Origin: Atopsyche davidsoni
Lineage: Eukaryota; Arthropoda; Insecta; Trichoptera; Hydrobiosidae
DNA: 64,000 nt
Reading direction: 5' to 3'
NCBI GenBank assembly: GCA_022113835.1
Contig: JAILWY010000002.1
Span: forward strand, 3,884,501-3,948,500
The notes below the pieces were generated by a model, which worked only from the letters and a program-made list of their open reading frames with translations, had not been told where the DNA came from and made no database searches. Shown piece after piece: positions 45,711 through 56,639 of the stretch (its first letter is position 1; each line of letters begins with the position of its first letter). Made by a program: the position numbers and the translations under genes.

Positions 45711-45965
45711 ACCATGGCGAGCAGCTGATGGTAACAAAGTAATATAATAACATAGCAGACAGGGCGGCGGCGCCTGTTCTGGGAGAGGGGCCTTTAATAG
45801 CCCAGTCCGCGCCTGGCCGCCCCAGATTACACCTCCCCGCTGCAGTTGATTGTTGCTCGTCCGACTATGCCCTCGGGCGGGGATCATGGCCAGGGGAGGC
45901 GAAGATCGGCGCGAGAACTAAAACTCGCCCTGCCTCCGATGCTCGGCGCGCACTCGACGCTTTTA
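45711..45965 (-). other. GC-rich block, likely repeat-derived
   Basis: A GC-rich segment whose minus strand has a 93-codon frame with an SNNQLQRGGVIWGG stretch. It resembles transposon-type low-copy repeats more than a host exon, but I cannot name the family. Ends in CpG-dense CTCGGCGCGCACTCGACG. Confidence 0.25.
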
Positions 45966-48208
45966 AAACTTGCTACGTTCATTTGACATTTAGATTACGA
46001 TTGATATCTTTATAACATAATCGCAATCTCATAAAAAATCTGGCTATTCATATTTGTCTAGCCTCACAAAATCAAGTTGTCTTAGCAGCTTTGTGACTTT
46101 GCCACTTTACCTTTACAGAAGTTTAAGTCTCCGCAAACAATGTATGCAGCATATCATTGTTGCGATAATTGTAAGGCAACTGCACGTCTAACTTCTGGGG
46201 CCAACTCCACAAAAGGGTATTATTCGCCCTCATCGTGAAACAGCCCCCTATCATATTCACCTACACAATACATAGTATATAATTACATACACCAAACTGG
46301 GTCACTAGGAGTTCGTGATCTCTACTCTAAATGCTATATCAGAATATAATTAAGCAGTTATAAATTTTATTGTACTTTGATATCAAATATGGTGTATTTT
46401 ATTGTTTTTCACGTAATAAGTGTTCGCAATGCGAAAGATGTCAATAAATGTTTATGATAAAGAATTAAATAAAAATGTTTGTAAGCACACTGGTAAATCT
46501 ATCATTTTCAAATACGGGGGAACTGATATGTTTATATTATTTGAAAAAAAAAACGAAAAGCCTCTTGAGATACGATTCCATTTAGTTCAGCTATAACAAG
46601 ATCTTTTGAAGATATTTGTAATGGATATTTCATCTACGTTTAATGTAATACAGACTCTTTCTCTCTCTTTTATTTAAAACCTCTTATAAAAATATCTATT
46701 TACTATTTAGATAAAACAAAATAATATTTATTATAATAAATTATACAAATGTAAAGCAAAATTTTCCCTAGAGGTACGCTCGCTCACTTTATATTTAATT
46801 AAATTTGCCGTCCAAGCAATGCGCTTAAATAAATAGGAGTTGACTTAATACCTATAGCAAGAAAGTGCAAATAAAATAAATTTAAATGTTAAAACTATGT
46901 TTTATGTTCAGACATTTTTACAATACTTGATTCAAAAAAAGTTTTTGTTTATTTTTTAAACAAAAAGAGGTTGCTAGTATATTATGGCTATTTTTTATAT
47001 TATGCATATTCGAAATGAATATATTTTTATATTTGAAACGCTTTCTTAGCATCATCTGCCAAAAATTAGACGTTTTATTCACAATGTTCTCAAATTTACT
47101 AGCTATTATGCCATTTTTTCACGAGACCCCGGCAGAATTGCGGATGACGACATAAATAATTTGAAAATTACGACCGCAAAAGTTATTCCGTCTGTAATAT
47201 GAAACGAAAAAAAACGCATTCCGAAGCAGCTAGTTTGGAAATTTAATTATATTTCGCGCAAAAATTCAACTAAGAACCTCGCCCGCGTGAAAACACCGGA
47301 AACGACGATATTTCATGCAAATTTATGCAGAATTCTTTCAGAAAAAAACAAGATAAAACTCGCAAACTTTCAGTGTATAGCTCCTTTTGCTTTTGGGATC
47401 AAAACAAACATTTCGCTCATTAGCTAACTTCTGGGGATGTACTCTGCATTAGAAAGTACTGGAACTTTAAACTTCGATATACTTTAGTTACTCCATGACA
47501 ATGTTCGTATAGTGAAATGTTTTCAGCTCGAACAAATAAAAAGTAAATGAAAAATGATGACAAAAAACAACAACGACAATAATGATTATATAGTTATAAA
47601 ATTGTTAAATATAACAATAACAGTATAAGTATCGACATATGCAATGCTAATACAAATCTTTGACCAAACTGAAGTAGGACGAGGACTGAACTGGGATCTC
47701 TCTACCAAGAATCACTGAGTCAATAAGCCAACCATGATAACAAATGGAGTTTTAATTATAATGATAATAACCAGAGATCACCCATAAAAGTTAAAAAAAA
47801 TAATATTAAAAGCACGTGGAAGCCTCTTACACTTTTTGCGTTTGGATTCAAAAGACAATGGAAAATGTGATATAGTGATATGTGATTCTTGTTATAAGCA
47901 ATACATCAAACATTCTATTGTGAATAATTTTTTCATACATAATTATTTGTCAAGTTTTCGTTATGTAAGCTTGACACGGCATAACATTCAACAACGTGAC
48001 TTTGTCAATATATAATATAAATATGTAATAACACATCAGGAAAATCATGACTCACAGTTGCTTGAAGATGCTAGCAAAGATTGCGTAAGCAACGCACTCA
48101 ACCTACATTAAAACAATTAAAACTGAATCACTACTGTGTTTGTATTCCATTAAAAATTAACAAAAAAATATTTGGTGTTTTTTTAATATAATTTAATATA
48201 TCTCCGCA
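45966..48208. other. AT-rich non-coding DNA with a degenerate tRNA-like segment
   Basis: No gene. Near 47660-47745 the minus strand has TGGCTTATTGACTCAGTG (A-box-like) followed by CCCAGTTCAGTCCTCG (B-box-like), a plausible SINE relic. A CT-rich run occurs near 46652. Confidence 0.45.
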
Positions 48209-48444
48209 GGTTCCACTTGACGAGCGACGACACATGCCCTTGTGATGATATTACTCCACAAACAGTGATCCACCTTGTGGGTTTATGCCCCATCTTTGGT
48301 CTTCAGAGACACCAACTGGAGAGCCAATGCCGACAGGAGAATGACCTGAAGCCAGTGGCGAGACACTCACAGTTGATGAAGTCACTGGATGGCTTCTTGA
48401 AGCGTGTCATCGGAACCATAAAGAAGATAAACCAGGGGGTGTAG
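48209..48444 (+). pseudogene. LINE C-terminal zinc-knuckle / post-RNase H fragment
   Basis: The frame encodes CPCDDITPQTVIHLVGLCP, a C-x-C-x9-H-x4-C cluster like the last zinc-knuckle of Jockey/R1/I-type retrotransposon polymerase proteins. It is followed by QRHQLESQC and a tail ending in a TAG shortly before AT-rich sequence. Only about 75 codons survive, with no reverse transcriptase upstream: a dead-on-arrival 5'-truncated copy. A pyrimidine-rich ...CTCCGCAG just before it is an acceptor-like string, probably fortuitous. Confidence 0.55.
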
Positions 48445-48700
48445 CTTCAGTCACTCCCATATATAGCACAATTTCGATCGACTAGTTTGGAAATTTTCCC
48501 CAAATTGTGATGACAAACCTTGTACATAACAAGCAAGGTACCAAACCTATATATAATATATTCCAAACACTAATACATTAAATAATTTACAATACCTAAT
48601 CCTTCTTTTCAGATAATGCATCACTGAATTATATGCGCTATACTAGATAAAAATAAAATTTCGAAGCTATTTATAGTTCTTAATAACTATCCTTCGTTTC
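48445..48700. other. Spacer, possible LINE 3' UTR
   Basis: Directly follows the zinc-knuckle frame. No poly(A) end or target duplication identified. Confidence 0.3.
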
Positions 48701-48905
48701 TCGACTGAAAGGGTTTTATAACCTTTTATATCCTGAGATTGGAATTCCTTATGCCTCTTCGGCCCCAGCCGTTCCTCGAATGCTGCAGCTCTGACAGGCC
48801 ACCTGCATCCTTTCAGCCCCGCTTTCTGACTTGTAAGTTCCACCACCGTACTCCGAGCCCCTCCCAGCAACCCCCCAGGGACTCAGTAACCTTCCGTCGA
48901 ATACA
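48701..48905. other. GC-rich, CpG-poor block
   Basis: C-rich on the plus strand (CCAGCCGTTCCTCG, CCCCTCCCAGCAACCCCCCAG) with few CpGs, unlike the CpG blocks elsewhere. The minus-strand frame of 67 codons is unrecognised. Perhaps a repeat fragment. Confidence 0.25.
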
Positions 48906-49330
48906 TCGCACCTTTTAGAAGGCTTTGTATATTTTATATCTTTGAATTTATGATGGATAAAGCTTGTAGATTCTGATACATATTGTTTAGCGTTGGGGTG
49001 AAGAGGGCGCCAGAAATGAAAGAGATTATTATTTATATGTGATATTATTATTTATTGTTCATTGTATTTTTATTATTTATTAAATAAAATCGATTTTTTT
49101 TGTATAATACAGAAACAACACCATCAGAAGAACGCAATCGGAAATTTCTAATATATCGCATTGAAATATTACTCAGAGTTCATTTACGTATTTAAAGTAG
49201 CAAAACCAGTATTAAATTATATACTCAAATATGCTCTAACAAATATTACATTTCACTGTTCATAAATTTAATATTTTGTTATGGTGAATTGGTTTTAATA
49301 AAATTTAAGTTTCCATTTTTTTTGTGATTT
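48906..49330. other. AT-rich non-coding DNA
   Basis: Nothing recognisable. Confidence 0.45.
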
Positions 49331-49680
49331 TCAGTTACTGGAAGGTTTAAAACAATTATGGATTAGTGCAAGAAAAAAAAATGTTGTCATTTTCAGGTTT
49401 TGTGTTGGAGTACGTTTAGAAATGGGCGGCGTGGGAGTTAGGATTATGGCCGCTTCCTTTGCAGCCGCCGGGGCTGTCGTCGCTTGCAGTGTTCCTTTTT
49501 CAACAACAGGTGCGCCACACCGGAAGTGTAATCCTTCAGGAAGTATCATAAAGTTTTCATGAAGGCCCTCTCGGGATATTTCAGAATTATTCATGTCCAC
49601 GTGGATTGTACCATTTGCTGCTTTGTTACATATTTTTTTGCAGCCCCACCGAAAAAGCGGACATAACAGAGTTAAATAAT
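49331..49680 (-). other. Coding-like minus-strand segment, unidentified
   Basis: From about 49680 down to 49331 one minus-strand frame stays open for about 115 codons. It includes LFRWGCKKICNK, GLHENFMILPEGLHFRCG and a proline/alanine-rich APAAAKEAAIILTPTPP. Composition and codon use look more protein-like than the AT-rich frames around it, and there are four cysteines in two pairs. No ATG start at the N-terminus and no clear splice sites, so it could be an internal exon, a processed pseudogene or a transposon protein fragment. I do not recognise the family. Confidence 0.3.
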
Positions 49681-50230
49681 ATATTTATTAACCACGTTAT
49701 TTTTTTTTTTTAAATTTACTAAAAATAAACTTATACCTAATTATTTATGTTTTATGCGTTCGGTATAATCGGCATATTGAGTAGACCTGTGGGTAAAATT
49801 TTTGAGAGAGTATTAAAAATCAAACGTGCACCCTCCTATCATATCTGGTTACGTAGAGGTGACAAGTGGAGTTGATATAATTGTGAAAAAGTATACATAA
49901 AACTGCACGAGGGTTGAAAGCTCCTCTCAATTACATCATCTCGGATTTCATCATAGTTGAATCTGAAATCTCTCGATTAAGTATCATCGGTTTTACTACT
50001 GAACGAACACGATGTGTCGTGATTTTTTTTATCGAAGACTTTTCTCATCGTTTCAAGTGTGAATATTGTAAACACTATAATCCTAGTTTGGTTAAAAGTG
50101 TAGATTTATTAAAAAATAATAATTATTACAACCATTGGTGTAATATATTAAAGCACTTTATAGAATTAATGATAGCATTTAGTGAATTATTTAAGCGTAG
50201 AAACGGCGAAGTTTAAAGCAGCAAATAATT
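49681..50230. other. AT-rich non-coding DNA
   Basis: A 100-codon frame at 49914-50216 contains CEYCKHYNP and two further histidines or cysteines but matches no zinc-finger spacing I can name. Likely chance. Confidence 0.4.
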
Positions 50231-50234
50231 AATT

Positions 50235-50480
50235 ATGGTGACATTCTGAACGCACGTGTGAAGTTGTAGCTTACGTAATCAGGCACATGCTCCGGGAATG
50301 TGACGAGCGGTTAATGCTGTCGCTAATGACTGTGGAAGAGACGCCTGCGAAATGTTTTTACACGCCAGACGGGGGACCGAGGGCGGATCCCCCGGCCAGC
50401 GGGGCCGAAAATAATTATTACTTGACACCCACTGCCGAGGACTGAAATTTTATTAACACCCACGCCGTGCGCACAGTCTG
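50235..50480. promoter_or_regulatory. GC-elevated candidate regulatory block
   Basis: Contains GGAATGTGACGAGCGG, GACGGGGGACCGAGGGCGG, CCCGGCCAGCGGGGCCG and TAAT cores. No open frame. Confidence 0.25.
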
Positions 50481-50910
50481 AGCTTTGCAAAGCGTGAAAA
50501 TATTAAAGCAACACCTATTTGTGGCATTTTCTAATTACAGTCATACAGCAAGCTTGCTAAATCCAAAACTAGTGAGAGAAAACTTATAACTGTAATCTGC
50601 ATCATTTTAAATTTATCTTGCAAGATAATTGCATATCTACAAGATGAGGTACATTAATAAAAATATAAAAAGAGCACTTGATCCAAGTCCGGCCCTTGTC
50701 ACTCCTCGACATGGACACCCGAAATCATTACGGAGGACTCCAGCAGCCATGACAGCACTGCCCCGTGAATCTCCAGCACTCATAAAAGCCTTAAAATATA
50801 TTTAATGTGACTACACACGTTTCCCATACACAATAGGAGCTTTGAGCGCATCTTCAATAATAGAACCGATGATTGAGTACAACACAGCATAATACCCAAA
50901 AAACGAAGAG
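50481..50910. other. Mixed non-coding DNA
   Basis: Nothing recognisable. Confidence 0.4.
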
Positions 50911-50998
50911 AAGCGCACTACACACGCAGCAAAAAAATATAACTACATCCAACAGAATCAATTTGTTTCAGTTGTGTCGCTGCGTGTGTAGTGCGCTT
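50911..50998. repeat. Perfect 20-bp inverted repeat around 48 bp
   Basis: AAGCGCACTACACACGCAGC (50911-50930) is exactly inverted at 50979-50998. The CTACACACG core recalls the AGCTGCCTACACACG termini at 27141 and 28122, so this may be a very short MITE. No target duplication was found; it could also be a hairpin RNA. Confidence 0.8.
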
Positions 50999-51159
50999 AA
51001 ATATATAATAATAACATCCAAAAATACGAGCACAAAAGAGAGCGCAGCCAGTCGATGCGAGGATATAAAACTACATCGTCCCAAAGTGTAGATATAACAT
51101 TGATAAACGACTCTCTCGAGACGGGGGATGTAGCGAGCACTGCTCTTCTTAAAAATACA
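50999..51159. other. AT-rich spacer
   Basis: Nothing recognisable. Confidence 0.4.
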
Positions 51160-51405
51160 CAGCCTGGGATATCCGAACAAGCGTTTTATTTGGAGGCGGC
51201 TGGGCGCTCCCCCGGCGGCCATGTTGCATCGCAAATTTTAATATTATTTCTGCATCCGTCCGTTTCGGGAAACTTGCATCGAAATTTAAAATTCAAAAAC
51301 GCCGACCGTTAGTCATACCGGCCCCGGAGGGCGCATGCTGCTCCTGGGGCGACCACGGCGCACTCTTAAAACCACGGGACGGCTCCTTAGTTTTTGTTAT
51401 TTTGT
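51160..51405. promoter_or_regulatory. CpG-elevated block with GGCGGCCATGTTG
   Basis: GCTCCCCCGGCGGCCATG, GTTTCGGGAAACTTGCATCG and CGGCCCCGGAGGGCGC. Frames on both strands are open by composition. Candidate regulatory element. Confidence 0.25.
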
Positions 51406-51420
51406 TTATGTGTATATAGA

Positions 51421-51722
51421 GCCTTCCCGCTCTCCCCATTCTGCCATGGCTGATATTCTGTACCCTGAGCGTGTGTAAAGGATCGTTAATGGAGGAGTGG
51501 ACATGGAATGATTGTGGAGGGATGTGCTCTGGAAGTACGTAGGGGGGCTCCTGCTATTAGCTTGCTGCAGAAGGAGTATCAGATCTAAACGCTAGAGCTT
51601 TGTAAGGAAAGATTTATATAATAATGCTATTGGACAGCAGCAGCACTGGCTCAGCATAAGTATAAGCTCAGTGAAATGGGCGCCGACCTCCGCTGAAGAG
51701 AGGGCTTGAAGAGGACGAATTT
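51421..51722 (+). mobile_element. SINE-like repeat copy 3
   Basis: Retains the head CCCGCTCTCCCCATTCTG, TTCTGTACCCTGAGCGTGTG, ATGGAATGATTGTGGAGGG, GCAGAAGGAGTATCAGATCT, ATAATGCTATTGGACAGCAG and the tail GTGAAATGGGCGCCGACCTC with GAAGAGAGGGCTTGAAGAGGA. Best reference copy for the family with 62803-63140. No obvious target duplication. Confidence 0.75.
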
Positions 51723-52125
51723 GAGCATTGGCACTGAGAGCTTGCAACATATTCTAATAAAATTAAACATTGAATTACAATAACTGATTTTGTTATAAAT
51801 GAAACTTTTGAGGTCACCTAAAAACAGTTGAGAGATTTTTTTGCAAAAAAATAATTTATTATGTGAGTCTTCAGCCATGGCCACCCCCGCTGCACTGGCA
51901 GCGTAATCCGAAATGGAAGTTTTGCGCTGACAGCGCTTTGAAGGGGTTTAAGGACGCCCAAACACACGACTGTAATGCCATTTGCTAGCGTAAACAGACA
52001 GACCCCTGCGAACTGAAATATCATGCAGCCTTGCACGAGGTCGGGCGGCCCCGTCTGCGCTCCCGGACCCGCGATCTTCCGCCCCTGCCGATGCTTGGAA
52101 AACTCTAAGTAAACATCAACTGAAG
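51723..52125 (-). other. GC-elevated block, unidentified
   Basis: 52036 to 51880 on the minus strand encodes a hydrophobic frame (CMIFQFAGVCLFTLANG, then KPLQSAVSAKLPF). The CpG-rich right part (52035-52100) does not continue it. Could be a repeat fragment or chance; not called as a gene. Confidence 0.2.
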
Positions 52126-52795
52126 CGTAAATATATAACCTTTATGTTTTTATTACATTCAAGTAGGCCTTCAGGTACTAACGCATACTTTTCAGATATA
52201 TACGAATATAAATAATAAATATACGAAATATAGAAGCAGCGCCTGGCTTGAGTCAATAAAAAGCTAGTTCTGTAAACGTACACATCATATTTTATTTACC
52301 GAATCTAAAATCATATAAAATTTACTATCGTTTGCACATGTTGTAAATATGAAATGGTTTATGGTTCGTACGAGTCCGCATCTGCAGGCTTAGAGTGAAT
52401 CCGGAGATGTGTAACTGAATAAGGCTTTCAGTATAAATCGTCTAAACAAGGATTTGTTATTTGAAAGATACACAGAATGCAGTTGTGACGTCACTGAGTG
52501 CATGCACTCCGTGAAGACAAAGCACCAACGCCGAACACATCGGCAGACAGATGCATTATTGCTACATTGCTACATTGAAAAACGATTTCTTGCACTTCAA
52601 TGGAATGATAATCGTAAAAGTGCATCTCGGTTGAGGTTTACATAAATAAATTTTTAATTTACATCTCTAAACTCTCTATGCGAACTCATGAATCTATAGT
52701 GTGTATGTATATCATTTCTCATGGGGTGTTTTAACAAGTGGATTATACAAATATTTATCGTTCTATTAATTAATTCACAGAAGTATAAATAATGC
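52126..52795. other. AT-rich DNA with CRE-bearing patch
   Basis: TGACGTCA at 52486-52493 lies in a raised-GC patch (52470-52550) with repeated GCTACATT near 52563-52575. No gene. Confidence 0.4.
52486..52493. promoter_or_regulatory. CRE palindrome TGACGTCA
   Basis: Perfect CREB/ATF consensus followed by CTGAGTGCATGCACTC, itself a near palindrome. Confidence 0.35.
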
Positions 52796-52799
52796 TCCC

Positions 52800-52995
52800 C
52801 TAATGATAAGTAAACATGCCCGGCTTCCAATTATTCGGGAAGTCAAGAGTCAGCCAGTGAGCTCGGATAATTATATGATATCAATCAACCCAAAGCGGCG
52901 CTCTTCCGTAATTATTATCGGCTGTAGTATATGCCTGCGATAAAACTTCAGCCATTAGCGAAGGGCTGGGGCTTGGGGAGGAACGCGATCGACTT
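52800..52995. promoter_or_regulatory. Candidate homeodomain-rich regulatory block
   Basis: GATATCAATCAACCC (Exd/Pbx-Hox-like ATCAATCA), TCCGTAATTATTATCGG and GGATAATTATATG combine TAAT/ATTA cores with GC-raised spacers. No open frame. Inference. Confidence 0.28.
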
Positions 52996-53635
52996 GCAAT
53001 GTTTATGTTCGCATACAGATTTATTTTTTTAAGCTTAAAAACAAAGCTTAATACTCATAAATAGTCAATATACTTTTTGCTTTTAACATATGTGATAAAT
53101 CATTAGCGCTGTGAAGAAACAGAGCTTTTGTAAAGCTCAATACTAATAAATAGTGTTGTAGATTTAATAAGAGTTTTTGATTTTGGCATGTGCTATATAT
53201 CTTCAACAATTTGTAAACACGATCAATTTGCAACGCGTTTGTGTTGACTTGCAGAGCTTTTGAAAATATAAGATGTAAATTGAATAATAAGCAGTATTAA
53301 GGAGTAATTAGCGTTTGTATTGTTCAGTAAGACTCCAGATGTAAGTGAAGGGGTAACGTTTTGTGCAGGAACGCGATAAGTTTGCAAGAGTTTATATTCG
53401 ATAACGAAGCATTTGATAAGGATTCCTAAATTGGCTTAAAATTATAAATAATTTTTATATATGGGACTCATAGAAACTTTGGTAAACAAAGAAAACTTTG
53501 TTGTTAGAAGTAAAGTTTATCTTTTGTACTCAAATCAATGCAAGTTTATGTACAAACCACAAAATCGTTGAAAGGATAACTATGCCTCTCACTATATGTA
53601 ACAATCATCAAAATTCAAGAATGTTCACTATTTAT

Positions 53636-53640
<5 letters not shown>
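52996..53640. other. AT-rich non-coding DNA
   Basis: GCTTAATACTCATAAATAGT and GCTCAATACTAATAAATAGT recur about 90 bp apart (53047 and 53137), and AACGCGAT with TTGCAA recurs near 52982 and 53372. These may be an old tandem duplication. No gene. Confidence 0.4.
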
Positions 53641-53718
<78 letters not shown>

Positions 53719-53720
53719 AT
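53641..53720 (+). repeat. (AT)n(GT)n microsatellite
   Basis: About 34 AT units (53641-53708) pass directly into about five GT units. Length is likely polymorphic. Confidence 0.95.
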
Positions 53721-54109
53721 ATTTTAAGTACCTCTTTAGATGAGTGTATATATGATAGGGGCTTACAACTAACAAGCAATATCAGAAGTCAATAATTCAG
53801 TGGATGAATATGACAGACCAGACATTCAGCAATGGGACTTTCTCTCAGCAATAAGGAGGGATTGTGAATAATAAATATTATTAGAAAAATGTATACCAGC
53901 ATATCCGCGGTATTAAATCACTACACAAAGAAGGATGTAAAGTCGTTTAAAAGTTCATGCGGGCTGAGCTAAGTTTTACTGAAGCTTTTTAATTATTTAA
54001 TCTATAAATAAAATATCAAATATGAAAACCCAAATAATTAGGGTCGCTTTATTATGTTTTAATATTATTTACACACTAAACATGAAAAACTATACATAAT
54101 AAGACTTCA
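53721..54109. other. AT-rich non-coding DNA
   Basis: Nothing recognisable. Confidence 0.45.
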
Positions 54110-54551
54110 TGGTAGACAAAGGCTCTCAAACTCTTTTGGCCCACGGACCTCCTTTCATGGTCAAAACTTGCCCACGGACCCCCTTTCATAGTCAAAACTT
54201 GCCTAAGGACCCTGGGTGAAAAACTACATAAATTCATATTATAGATTAGTTGGTGCAAGTATTGACTCTATTGCGTTCCTGTATTAACCTACCTGACTCA
54301 CCGCGATGCCTGTTATTACTTGTATTTTATGCACCTGTCTATATTTATATTTTACTTAAGACGTAAAAATTGCTAAAAATGTATTCATTGTGATTTATTT
54401 TAACTTCCATATTCATAAAAATGTGTCACATTTTTTTTAATTTTATATTAAACCTTGCGCGGACCCCCTGACGTTGTTCAGGGACCCCCAAATCGATTTT
54501 AATTTTCCAAGGACCCCCTGAAGGGACCACTTTGAGAAGCACTGTGGTAGA
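54110..54551 (+). mobile_element. hAT-type MITE, longer relative of 29837-30124
   Basis: TGGTAGA at 54110-54116 and 54545-54551 flanks a 428-bp element (54117-54544). The left part (GGCTCTCAAACTC, two GGACC(T/C)CCTTTCATGG/AG repeats, GACCCTGGGTGAAAAACTAC, ATATTATAGATTAGTTGGTG) and right part (CGATTTTAATTTTCCAAGG, GACCCCCTGAAG, GAGAAGCACTG) match 29837-30124. About 170 bp of extra central sequence (54270-54450) is absent from the shorter copy. Non-autonomous. Confidence 0.8.
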
Positions 54552-54689
54552 TGATATTTTTAACAATAAACAATAGATATATGAGTCAGTACAGTCACCA
54601 AAAGCACTTACCTCAAACAATGGAGCAATATTTAAAGCTCAACCCCTCATTTCTAAAGATCGTGGCTTTTTGAGTTGTCAGTTGTCTTG

Positions 54690-54875
54690 AGATGGAGGAC
54701 CTCCAGCTGCCCGTCCGGAACGTGACAAGCCGAACCCAGTGGGCCGGGAGGGGCTCGAGCCTTCACCCCATCACGTCCTATTAAATCACGGTGCGGGGTG
54801 CGCCGGCTCGCCCACCGGGCCCCCAGCGTCGTGCCCGGCGTAGCGCGTGATGCACTCGGACACAGGGTCAAGTGT
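54690..54875. other. CpG-rich block
   Basis: GGCCGGGAGGGGCTCGAGCC, GTGCGCCGGCTCGCCCACCG and GTGCCCGGCGTAGCGCGTG. The 72-codon minus-strand frame is unrecognised. Regulatory element or repeat fragment. Confidence 0.25.
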
Positions 54876-55615
54876 GCATTTTAAATGCAGGAGACTATCC
54901 GCTCGCTTTATATTTTTAATATTTTTTTAAATATTTTTTTGTTTTCTCCCCACCGAAGAGAGGCATCCATTGGCGAATATGAAATCAAACTATCCCCAAA
55001 GCCACCAGAAATTCGATACGTGTCTAAAATTTACGGAAGAGCAATATTGCTTAAGTAATATAAAATACACTCGTCAGGTTGCTAATCGACGCCACTGCTC
55101 TACATATTTATTTTAAAATATGCACCAACGAGGTCTAGTGTTTTTTAAATATATATAAGAACACAATTTATAAGTTATAACCACTGAATCACTTCTTATG
55201 CTAATCACAAGAATAATTCATAGGCAAAGAAATAAAAAATACATTTTTAATGCATTTTAAAATGCTTTACTATTGAACTTGTACGTACAAGCCTTTTTTT
55301 AAGTAATTATTTTTACATCACATTTTTTTTTAAAGAATATATAGTTCTTAAATCTTTTCGAGTTCTTAATATTCGTTTTTATATATGACGCTTTAAATAT
55401 AATAAAAGTACTTTATAACAGTTAATTTTGCATATTCAATGGTATAAATTATTTTATGTGCTCATACAATTAAAGTAAAATACTTCCAAGAATATCAATC
55501 ACTATATAAATTGTCTTGTACATTCTTATAGAAACCCATTATTGTCTTTAATCGTGGAATCAAGGCAGTTTCGTAGCTCGCTTTAAAATTACATAGCATA
55601 TGCGTAAATGGCTAC
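54876..55615. other. AT-rich non-coding DNA
   Basis: Nothing recognisable. GAAGAGAGGCATC near 54955 recalls the LINE tail but is too short to call. Confidence 0.45.
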
Positions 55616-55619
55616 GTCA

Positions 55620-55770
55620 TAAAAACAAAATGGCGGAACCAAGTGTGGTTTTTACGAGAAAAGACTTAAAAATAAAGGACAGTCGTGCTGCCCATTAGCC
55701 GTGTCGGGTGCGGCCGGCGCCGGTCTCTCGTAAACCGCACCGAGCACTGCGCTTCGTGGCGCAATTCCCA
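55620..55770. promoter_or_regulatory. CpG-elevated block with AAAATGGCGG
   Basis: AAAATGGCGG (55627-55636) is a strong YY1/Pho-like match. It is followed by GTCGGGTGCGGCCGGCGCCGG near 55708. No open frame. Confidence 0.3.
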
Positions 55771-56165
55771 TACAACTTCTTACCACGTTCTTGGAAATGT
55801 ATCGTATATATTTTAAAATTAATCATTTACAATTTTTTTATATAAAAAGTCATTGGTATACCTAGTTACCGCAAGCAAAAGAGACAGAAAAGATCAGTAA
55901 CAATTGCGATATATAACAATAACAAAAAACAAAAAATCTCACTAGCATAATTTTCTGTTATTATGTTTTATTTTTTAAGGAAGGATTTTAGTTTGTTTTT
56001 GATTATGTCGATTTTTTTACTTCAACTTTTAGAATCCTCGTCACAATTTTCAAACAAAAAAAAATAAAAAAACAGCAATAATGGTACAAAGAAAACATGA
56101 CACCTGGTGGATAATTCTACCTGTACTTAAATTTCAACGCAATGACAATTATTTCAAAACCACAC
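55771..56165. other. AT-rich spacer
   Basis: Nothing recognisable. Confidence 0.4.
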
Positions 56166-56169
56166 CGAC

Positions 56170-56435
56170 AGTACGAAAAAAATAACGTGTAATTCATTGC
56201 ACTCGACGTGGTCCCAGAGTTGTGGCCCCTCACCTGTCATTAGAGCAGGACGCATTACAGGTAATCTCGTGGCCAAACTACCAGGTAGGCTGCTTGCTGC
56301 AGACGTCATCAAGCAGGGTCGTGGAGCGGAACCAGCTGGGCAGGAGTGCGCGGCTCCAGGACTGTGAAATTGGAAGAGCTGATGGCTGATTATGGAAGGC
56401 AGTTCTTATAAACGCATCGATGATCTGTATTACAT
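56170..56435. promoter_or_regulatory. Candidate enhancer with CAGGTA/CACCTG words
   Basis: TCACCTGTCATTAG, GCATTACAGGTAATC and CCAGGTAGG (Zelda-like CAGGTAG, about 56283) occur within 60 bp, followed by a GC-raised stretch with TTTATAAACGC. No open frame. Inference. Confidence 0.32.
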
Positions 56436-56639
56436 AAACGCAATATGCTCGGCAGTGTGTAGAATATACCGAGCGTAAATGAAAGATATCGTACTAAAAG
56501 CATTTTTTATTAGTAAGTAAATTATTATTTTTTAATATTTTTATTAATTTTTATCCATATGGTCGCTGTGTATATATCGACCAACCACTGACCAGAGTAT
56601 TCGAGTCCAGATAAGACCGGCAAAAAATGTTGTTTTGCT

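Noticed and set aside
48195..48212. Splice acceptor before the zinc-knuckle frame
   Set aside because: The downstream frame is clearly retrotransposon-derived; the pyrimidine tract is weak and probably fortuitous.
49914..50216. 100-codon frame with CEYCKHYNP as a zinc-finger protein
   Set aside because: Spacing of later His/Cys residues does not match a known finger, and the rest is AT-driven composition.
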